From Laetiporus sulphureus 93-53 (Eukaryota > Basidiomycota > Agaricomycetes > Polyporales > Laetiporaceae), in NCBI RefSeq assembly GCF_001632365.1, contig NW_024468520.1:637304-701303 (forward strand): a stretch of DNA of 64,000 nucleotides, given 5' to 3'. Both the position numbers and the translations under genes were made by a program. The notes below the pieces were generated by a model. It was not told the origin of the DNA and searched no databases. It was given only the letters and a program-made list of their open reading frames with translations. Every line of letters begins with the position of its first letter. Within the stretch, counting starts at the first letter, position 1. Below, one piece after another: positions 56,701-64,000 of the stretch.

Positions 56701-57068
56701 GCTACGCTACTTATCAGTACGTCTCAGTCAAGGGCGCCACTTGCTTAGTACTGACGTTCGGTCGCAGAGGAAAGGAAGCGCTCATGGAGAAGTTCAAGAA
56801 CTCTTGCATCATGGACGAGCGCGAGGCGTGGCGACCGAAGATATATTATTCAGCCGGGCCGAATCAGGGCCTGCCTGAGCCTTTCCCGCCGCCCACGCAT
56901 TTGCGAAGGAAGGAGCGAAGCTCACACAACCGCGGAGCACTGTTTGTGCCTGGCGCGAACTTCTCTCATCACCGCCGCGGGGACCGGGATGGGGACCGAG
57001 ATGGGAACGGGACCCCGACGTTGTACCATCACCGGCCGCACCCTCCGCGCATGAGTAACCGGATGTGA
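53762..57068 (+). CDS. Mei2-like RNA-binding protein with three RRM-type regions
   Basis: The start is the ATG at 53762 (MDQTQAPVPFPTL), with exon 1 to 53818, exon 2 53925-53986 and exon 3 from 54065. Further short introns lie near 54642-54707, 54943-55000, 55154-55207, 55474-55533, 55677-55730, 56471-56523, 56609-56665 and 56716-56766. RRM1 is at about 54708-54940 (LLVRDVPLNASSADLREAF). RRM2 is split by an intron (TLYVSVADRRFQSAAL, then NFQVEYYDARDAANAYRAFH). The C-terminal Mei2-type RRM3 reads TTVMIKNVPNKMSDKELKAF, DFLYLRMDFKNG/CNVGYAFVNF and CYATYQGKEALMEKFKNS. Low-complexity Ser/Pro/Tyr-rich linkers lie between. Mei2 relatives bind RNA to steer meiosis; in fission yeast Mei2 is regulated by Pat1 phosphorylation. 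The tail is basic, Gly/Asp/His-rich, ending at TGA 57066-57068. Confidence 0.88.
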
Positions 57069-57803
57069 TTGCTAGAAGGATCGCTCAGAGCCCGTGCTTC
57101 GCCTCGCAATACTTTACCGTCAAATCGTCGCTGCTTAAATCGTCAAGTTTCGCTGCTCGAATCGCTCAATACTAACTCGCTGCAGACCTCTCGCGCACGT
57201 CTCTCGTTTCGCCCTACTCAAGATCGCTCCATGATTCCGTCGTGGTGCCTTCTCGCTATGTCCCGTTCACCATATATATTCTCGCTTCCCTCGCAAGCTC
57301 TCGTCAATCTCTATTGTATTCAAGATGGACTCGTTCAGTGCAGCCATCCATTTCCGCCCGATATGCATCGAAGCTATAACTAGTGTCTGCTTAGTGCTGC
57401 AGTTGTCTCACACTCCCCGCTCATTTACTCGTACTGACTGCGTGGTGTCGTAGCTTTGTCGTTGTGAGGTACGCTTTCGTGCCCGAGTCGATGGCTAGTT
57501 TATGAACTCTAGTCTCCATGTGTTCCGCTTACGGTTACGTTCGGTCTCGACCGGTGTAGAACATGTAGATGTTATATTAGTAGCAAGGATCCCCAGCAAA
57601 TAAATCAGAGTATATTTCGACATGCGGAAGGTTGCCTGAAGTCCCCGGTTTTTGGACGCGTGACACGGAGCCACATGCTCGTGATGCGACGCGACTTGTC
57701 ACGCTCATGTACCCTCTCTTGACTCTCGACTGCCATTCAGCGGACGAGTCGACGTTGAGGCTGTTAAAAACCACGGACCGCCTCTATCGATCTCAAGAAA
57801 AAA
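57069..57803. other. Intergenic, 3' flank of Mei2-like and promoter of next gene
   Basis: No coding pattern. CT-rich in its first half, as in a 3' untranslated region. Confidence 0.35.
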
Positions 57804-59330
57804 ATGGACAACTCCTATGCCGTGCCCACGCCGAACCCGAGCACGACCAAGCGCAACGTGCGCCCTCCACTGGCGAGCAAGTCGGGACACCAAAGCGCAT
57901 ACAACTCCCACCTCGGCCACCGTGTGCGCACGCCTACTGAGACGCTCGACCTCGCTGAGAAGATGTCTCCCGACGCGGATAGTAACGGCGTTACCCCTGG
58001 TCTGCCTCCTGCTGGCGACGGTGCTGCTCTAGGTCTGGGTCTGGGGTCTCCTGGTGTGATGAAGCTCCTATCGTTCTGGTTCCCGGCGGGCTCCCAGCTC
58101 TCTAGGCAGCGCTTCTGGTACTTGAGGCTGGCGATGCTCCTGTACTGCGCGCTGAGCACGGTGTTCTTCTCGCTGAGTCTGAGGGCGATGATCTACGCGG
58201 AGGCGCCCGGCGCCGCGGACGCTGCTCGTAAGCTTTATACTTGGGTGGCTACCTATTGAGTCTGGAATGAAGGTGTAGAAGTACCGGAGTCGAACCCTCT
58301 GGAGGCGCTGCCCATGGACCATCTCCTGTCGAAGCTGACCTCGATCTATCCGCCGCCGAGGGCGCTCGATGCGTATGTGCTCAAGGGACACTCTGACCTC
58401 AAGGGCGTCACCGCATGCCTATGGGCGACTGACCAAGACCTTAACCTCGTCCTCCCCTGGGCGTCCCGCTGGACAGGTATGCTCGTCTCGTTTCCTCCAC
58501 TCTCAACCTACGTATCACACGTATCGCAGGCCCGATATCGCTACTGGTAACGACGACTGTGGATCCCTCCTCCCCAGAACACGAAGCGCTCCTGTACCGC
58601 GTCTCGACGCTACAAACGAAGAACCCGCTCCTCAACATCACGCTCTCGCTCCACCTCGTCCACCTGGCCCCGCGCACGCCCGACAACCCCAACGCGTTCC
58701 TCAACCTCGCACGTCTCCTCGCGCCCACCCCGCGCGTCGCGCTCTTCCCCGCCAACCTCTCCACCCTCCCACCACGTGCGCTCTACGCAGGCCTCCTCGC
58801 CCCCGCCGCGTCTTCCGCACTAGCCGTCGAGCCCGAGCCGCGGCGCAGCCCGGTCGTGCTCACTTCGCGCGGGCAGACGGGCTTCCCGTTCGCCCCGCTC
58901 GCGCCGGCCGTGCTCGGGCGCGACGACCCGCTGTGGTGCACGGAGCGCTTCTTCCCGCCGACGACGCGCGCGGCGGACTGGGAGGAGTGCGTTTGGCAGC
59001 TTTGGCTCGAGAATTTTGGCGACGTCGAGGTCCGCCAGACGCGTGGGTGGCTGCACGAGGCCCTCGCTACGTCGCCAACGTCCCCGGCTGTGGATTCGAG
59101 TCCGGTGGTCAGTATTTGGTGATATTGTGCCAGAATTCTTATTGTGCTGATTGACGTTTTGACAGGCGAAGCTTCGCCGTCGCCTGGTTGCCAAATTCAG
59201 AAGCGAGACCTGCGTTCTGGCCACGAGGCAGCTGGCTGCCCTCCGCAGTGCCGACAAAGCCATGGATGCGAAGAAGGCACGCTGGCTCAAGCGCGTGTGC
59301 CGCGCGTGGACGAACTCTAATCCTGCATAG
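57804..59330 (+). CDS. LARGE/GT49-like type II membrane protein, 454 aa
   Basis: Exons 57804-58227, 58279-58476, 58530-59107 and 59166-59330 join in phase into 455 codons. The start is the ATG at 57804 (MDNSYAVPTPNPS). A cytosolic tail of about 108 residues is followed by one membrane segment (LAMLLYCALSTVFFSLSLRA). The lumenal part has GVTACLWATDQDLNLVLPWA and RWTGPISLLVTT, the start of a GT49-type domain, then NAFLNLARLLAPTPRVALFP, PFAPLAPAVLGRDDPLWCTE and WEECVWQLWLENFGD. The family acts in the Golgi. The D-x-D metal site expected after NLARLL... is FPANLS here, so catalysis is doubtful, or the site lies elsewhere. The C-terminal tail (AKLRRRLVAKFRSETCVLA) is basic and helical. Confidence 0.65.
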
Positions 59331-59497
59331 TCAAGCGTGGAAGACGACTGGATCAAAAGATTACCTATGAGTGAAGTATCGGACCTGGACTTTGAAGCAT
59401 GAAATTGTAGATAACTTGGGAATCGTAGATGGTATACACGTGCATGTCAGTCCTAAGTAAAGCAATGGGGGATGTCATGAGGAAATCGTAACGAAAG
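59331..59497. other. Convergent intergenic spacer
   Basis: 167 bp between the stop codons of the GT49-like and ATRIP-like genes, so their 3' ends probably overlap as transcripts. Confidence 0.5.
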
Positions 59498-62400
59498 CTA
59501 CTCGGTATCAGAGTCTGGCGGATGGTGCATCCTCGCCTCTTGCTCCTCGTCATCGAGGTCGGTCCGATTGTCACCAATCAACTCCTGTGGCACCTGGAAT
59601 GCAGAAAACACAAGCTCGTGCTCGGGACCATCGACGAGCAGCCCGAGCATCTCCTCCGACATATCTACACGAAACGCATACCATCAATGTCTGCAGCAGT
59701 GAGGCGGAGGACCGCGGAAACGTACCGATGGCCTGATCCAGCATCGACCGCAACTCGGTGCTGACGTCCTGCGGCGGCTCCGCGTAGGTGAGCCGTCCGA
59801 GGGTGACGATGATCATATGGTGGATGCCGTGGAACTGGGGGTAGCGCGCGTTCAGGATCTTCTGGCGGAGGCTCGAGGCCGAGTCCTCTGCGCTGCTCAC
59901 GAGTATATACAGGAGTGAGACGGCACGGACGGTCTGCTCGATCGTCCTGAAGGGTACAGTTAATTACCTCGTGGTCATAATGGGCTGGAGGAGAGACGTA
60001 CCATCTCGTCATGTCCGGAGAACGCAGGAGCGCCTCGTCCTCCTCGAACAAAGGAGTCGTAATGTTGGTAAGAAAGACAACGATGGAGAGGACAAGAGTC
60101 TGCGACTCCAGCAAGATTGCCAGCGCATCCCGGTGCGCGATGCCGACGCCGGCTATGAAGGCCAAGATGGTCTCCTTGAGCATATTCGCCTGCAGACACT
60201 GTCAGTGAAAGTCAAGTACGGGCAGCGAGTCCTGATGCACCTCATGTCCTTGCAAAGACGTGTTTCTCAGGTAGGAAGCCATCTGCTCGATATGAGGAAT
60301 CTTGGAGTAGTCTTTCGTTGCAGGCTGTTGCCCTTCCGTAGGCTCAACAGCCGGGAAAGACAATAGATCTCTGAACAATGCGTGGTCTGCGAACTCCATG
60401 GTAAGGACATGGTTGACGAGCAGTCAGAGGAAGCTTTATCACGTACGCGAAGCGAGCAACGTCAGCATGCGCACCGAACGGTGCAATAACCACGTAGGGT
60501 GAGCGGGGTCTAGTAAGTTAGACAAGACGTGAAGGCCCCGCGGGATGACGGAGAACCTGCAAACTGTCAGTGTAGGAAAACACATCATCAGAACAAGACC
60601 TACTTCGATGCGAGGACATCAGGCGTAGTCCAAATGACGACGTCCAGAAGTCCCAGGGTTTCCCTGGCCAAAGCACTCAGTTCGTCGTCCCACGCCTCCT
60701 TCCGTGGAGTAAAGTGCCTCTCGATGATGCCACAGAGCGTTGTTAAGGTTGGCGAAGGCGCCTCTCGTATGAGGTTGCCCTGATGTTCGTGCGATGCAAG
60801 CACTAGGCGAGCAAACGATGGCAGTCTGTATGCTAGTGCTTGTAGTAGATTGAGGAGGCCTATCAGTGGAGCAAATGCGCCATGCTGCTGCAGAAGATCT
60901 GCCAATGAGATGAGGATATCCAAAATTATTCCAATCGGGCGGTCGACATCGTCTATCGGAATGACTGCAGGGCCCAAGCTTTCGAGCAATCGTTTGTTCA
61001 GATTACAATATAATCGCTGGTGCTCGAACGACGCCATTGATAAAGATGTACCGATAAGCTGCTGAACCGTCAACAATTCTGACGGGGGCATGCGATGCGT
61101 CAGAATAATCCGGAGGACCTAGAAGACAGTCAGCTTCTCTGAAAGGGGAGCTCGAACAGTGTCGTACTCACCTCTGCCCGCCAGTCTGGAAGGACAATCT
61201 CCTCGCCTTCGTCCTCAGGCGCGTCGGCCTTGTTAGTATCGGCCATGTTGACGTCTCCATCAGCATCGTGCATATCATCCACATTGCCGATGTCGTTCTC
61301 CTCGTCTTGAATAAACAATGCAGGTAAAGGTCCAACCGATGTTCCACCTCTTATCGGGCTGCTGAGAGGAGGACTGCTGGGAGGCGTTTGAGGACGTCTT
61401 GGGGGAGAAACGTGCCTTTGTGACCGGTGCTGAGAGGTGAAGAAGTTTCTCTCGATCGCTTCCTGGTCGGTCCTATGAGGATCCTCCGCGCGCTGCTTGC
61501 CTTTGCCCTTGATAGATTGAGATGGTGATCTTGTCGGTGACGCAGCCGGATCGAACGCATTGACGAAACCCGGCATGGAAACAAATTTCTTAGGCTTTTC
61601 CACTGACGCCCGAGCCTTTCGCGGCGAGTTACCGATGCGTATGGAGAAGAGGTCAGACCCGTTCATTACTTGCTGGCCGAGAAGGCTCGGCCCAGCCTTG
61701 TCCAACGTAGTGTTCCAATTTCGCATCTGCGACGGCATCCGTACGGGAGTCAATGGTACTTGTTTGCCAATCTTCTTACCCCGAATAGACCACGGAGAGT
61801 TGCGTATGGATGTTTCTAGCTCGTGTTGCTAAACATTGCGAAAGCTGTAGAGTCGATACCATTGCCACGGGAAAGAAGCTCACCTTGAATGTGAATTGAG
61901 TCTTCAGGCGGTCCATTTCTTCCTTCATCTCCTTCTGGATTTGTAGTTGCGTGGCTTCGGCTGCTTCCTTGGCAGCCTTTATTCTCGCAACTTCCGCTGC
62001 GTGCTGCTTCGTGGTCTACGAAATCGACCATCATGACAGCTAATGCGGAAGGCGACGTAGTGACATACCCTTTCGATGCTCTTCCGTAGGATACTCACCT
62101 CACCTTCTTTCGCAAGTCGTGCATCCTCCGCAGCCTTCAAGGATTGCTGCACGTGTTGCTGTTCCTGCCTCAGCTGTTATTGGTGTTAGCGAGAGGTTCC
62201 GATAGCCTATTGTGCTACAAACCTGATTCAACTGTGCACGAAGGGTCTCTAGCTCTCGCTGAAGACCCTCGTCTAGATGACCCGGGTCCTCCAACTGTCT
62301 ACTCTGCACATCATGGTCATCATGATTCCTGTGTAAGGCATCCCCATTGGGAGTATGGATGGAAGGCTGTCGAGCAAAAGTTATACTGTTGCTATTTGTT

Positions 62401-62897
62401 CTATAGAGATTCCCTGCAGGTCGGTTGGTTGGTGCAATATGCTGCTGTTGACGACTGTTAAGGCGAGGCTATAGCAGCAGGTGGAAATGGTTCGAGTATA
62501 ATACGTACTTCTCTGACCTTGATCGGTATTCATTGCTCGCCCCAGCATTCTCTCCAGACCCCACTACTTCCTTGCGCCGAGCTGTACCGTTAGGACGGCT
62601 GCCAGATGCACCCTGCGCCGAGTTCCCGAACTTGTATGAGCCATTTCTGGAAATGAGTATGTCTGGTTCATCCTCTTCATCGTTCAGATCTGCGGTACGC
62701 TTGGCCTTGGCGAAAACCGTCCTTGGATGAGCAATCTTTTGCCGTTTCGCAGGCGGCTGTATCGGAGGAGTTGGTTGACTATGGTCCATAATATTTGAAA
62801 TTTGCGACTCTCTGTACTTCGCATCCTCATCGTCAAAAATTGCTATGGTACTGTCGTCGATGTCCTCGAAGAGATCGTCATCAGAGTCCTTGTTCAT
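59498..62897 (-). CDS. ATRIP / Rad26 / Lcd1-like DNA-damage checkpoint protein
   Basis: The start is the ATG at 62897 (MNKDSDDDLFEDIDD), the first Met before an acidic segment like the RPA-binding tip of ATRIP. Then come a basic PPAKRQKIAHPR, and coiled-coil exons at about 62100-62300 and 61882-62015 (TTKQHAAEVARIKAAKEAAE and QKEMKEEMDRLKTQF). A Ser/Pro-rich exon at 61130-61770 contains PSQSIKGKGKQRAED and an acidic DEENDIGNVDDMHDADGD. Several helical exons follow (61091-60600, 60399-60202, 60183-60010, 59960-59690), with ILDILISLADLLQQHGAFAP and LKETILAFIAGVGIAHRDAL. The last exon ends at the stop 59498-59500. This order (acidic tip, coiled coil, long helical C terminus) is that of the ATR/Rad3 partner. 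About 12 short introns; exon ends are approximate. Confidence 0.62.
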
Positions 62898-63443
62898 GGG
62901 TGCGAATGCATCAAAGAGGAAGAGAAACAAGTGTGGTAGACGCTGACGCCACAAACGCGTCCTCGTGTTAACGCGCTCGTGGCGTACGTTTCATGCGGAA
63001 TATCGAATTCGGATAGAAGCCACAGAGTCCCTTTATATTTCACAGAAATCGATGAACAGTAATAATACAGGATAATGGTGGAAGTTGTCCGTGGAGAGTA
63101 CAACGAAGGGTATGCTGATACTACATCCCGACAGGCAGGCGTACCGCGCCCACGTAACGTCGGACCGCGTAGTCAGGCTGCGCGGCACTGCAGCGACACC
63201 TAGAGCCTGACGCGGGACGAATATGAGCAGCCCAGCATGCTGATAGCAGTGTGCTATACAGTGCACCACACCAAGAAGGAGGCAACTCAGTCAGCAAGGA
63301 AGATATGATAGGACCTCCACTGGATGGCACATTCATGCAGCAGATTCTGAAGAATGCACGGAACACCCAAGGCAAGCGCGGGCATTTGCAATGCCAGCTT
63401 TATCACCATTTAGGTGGACTGATATGACAGCGTCATGCTGTCA
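62898..63443. other. Intergenic between ATRIP-like and UPF2
   Basis: Both genes are on the minus strand. This holds the UPF2 3' flank and the ATRIP-like promoter. No gene is recognised. Confidence 0.35.
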
Positions 63444-64000
63444 TCAGCCAACATATCGTATCTTGATTGCGCCATTGCGGTTGCGAGCTTCGAGGGCTGA
63501 GGACTCTGATAAATCAGTCGACTCACTACAGGATACCTTCGGTACGTACCCTTCAACTCTTCGGCTTCCTCGCGTTGCTCGTAATCAAGGACAAGCTTCT
63601 TCAATTGCTGCTGCTCGACCTTGTCCTGTAGTTGAGCAGTACGAGTTTGAACAGCCAAAGCAGACTCAGCAGGTATAGCAATCTGGCGAGTCTGGAAAAA
63701 ATGTAAGTTTTCTGAGAGCGGTCGATGTCCGGCTGTACACACCTGAGGCTTATTACCTCGCTTCGTGAACAAGGTGAATGCCATGACGCCTGGTTCCTTC
63801 GCCGCAGAGCTGCCTTCAGTCTCATCTTCATTCTCGTTTCGTTTCTTACGCAAGACCGGAGGAGGGACAGTAGACTCCCAGAGCGCCAATGCAGTCTTCT
63901 TATCAACCTTCCTCGACTCCGCGGAAGTATCAGTGACCATCTTGGCAAACTCCTTAGCGAATTCTGCCTCATCCTCCTCGGACGGGCCAAAGCTCTCCTG
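63444..64000 (-). CDS. UPF2: UPF2 / NMD2 (nonsense-mediated decay), C-terminal part, cut by window end
   Basis: Three exons are seen: up to 63743 (from beyond 64000), 63691-63550 and 63505-63444. They read SEEDEAEFAKEFAKM, an acidic-to-basic stretch, GVMAFTLFTKRGNKPQ, then AIPAESALAVQTRTAQLQDK and LKKLVLDYEQREEAEELK, and the last exon ends ALEARNRNGAIKIRYVG. This order (conserved TKRGNKQQ box, ALAV-TR segment, YEQREE helix, IKIRY end) is the UPF1-binding C terminus of UPF2. The terminal exon joins in phase through a 44-nt intron. The rest of the gene lies past the window end. Cytoplasmic, part of the UPF1-UPF2-UPF3 surveillance complex. Confidence 0.82.

Noticed and set aside
58287..58300. 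Perfect B-box match GGTTCGACTCC on the minus strand
   Set aside because: It lies in a well-supported exon of the GT49-like gene and has no paired A box or tRNA fold.
1..64000. CRISPR arrays, rRNA genes, bacterial operons
   Set aside because: None seen, and not expected in a fungal nuclear window; the tandem repeats present lack spacer-repeat regularity.

Overview
The window is nuclear DNA of a filamentous basidiomycete, most likely an agaricomycete. The evidence is gene content and gene structure: short GT-AG introns (mostly 45-65 nt) with CTAAT-like branch sites, a fungal GATA factor with a DUF1752-type N terminus, a Mei2-like RNA-binding protein, an ATRIP/Rad26-like checkpoint protein, UPF2, and gypsy-type LTRs with TGTNACGG ends. 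The genus cannot be named from sequence alone.

The window has two compartments. Positions 1 to about 48,900 are an accessory, decaying compartment. It opens with a non-autonomous LTR element (1-3562) inserted in the gag-like ORF of a second LTR element (3563-4822). A roughly 1.1 kb foldback element (5420-6551) follows, with a 13-bp direct repeat at its edges. Next come degraded copies of ordinary genes: an acid-sphingomyelinase-like phosphoesterase, an F-box protein, SF3B1 (U2 snRNP), PWP2 (U3 snoRNP) and a PPR protein. A tyrosine recombinase (13407-15037) is intact except for three in-frame TGA codons. Among these lie apparently intact genes: a 582-aa protein of unknown family (9358-11491), a hypothetical protein (15814-17739) and a GATA factor with two zinc fingers (24677-27575) that uses a 12-nt micro-exon.

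The most unusual region is 28.7-41.5 kb. Two paralogous genes of an unrecognised family lie in inverted orientation, about 6.4 kb apart. They share a gap-free, nearly identical 1,024-bp 5' segment and a nearly identical 286-bp 3' segment, while the core between is strongly diverged. Between them lies an unrelated coiled-coil/Ser-Pro-rich gene. The left paralog is fully open (734 codons). The right paralog and the middle gene each carry one TGA where the left paralog or the local context suggests CGA. This fits CpG deamination or RIP-like mutation acting on otherwise intact genes.

Positions 49,900-64,000 look like ordinary core genome: a HAD-family hydrolase (minus), a Mei2-like RNA-binding protein (plus), a LARGE/GT49-like membrane protein (plus), an ATRIP/Rad26-like protein (minus) and the 3' end of UPF2 (minus, cut by the window edge). 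These models have consistent splice phases and no stops. All exon models were built by eye from splice-site consensus and reading-frame phase; family names come from remembered motif patterns, not searches.
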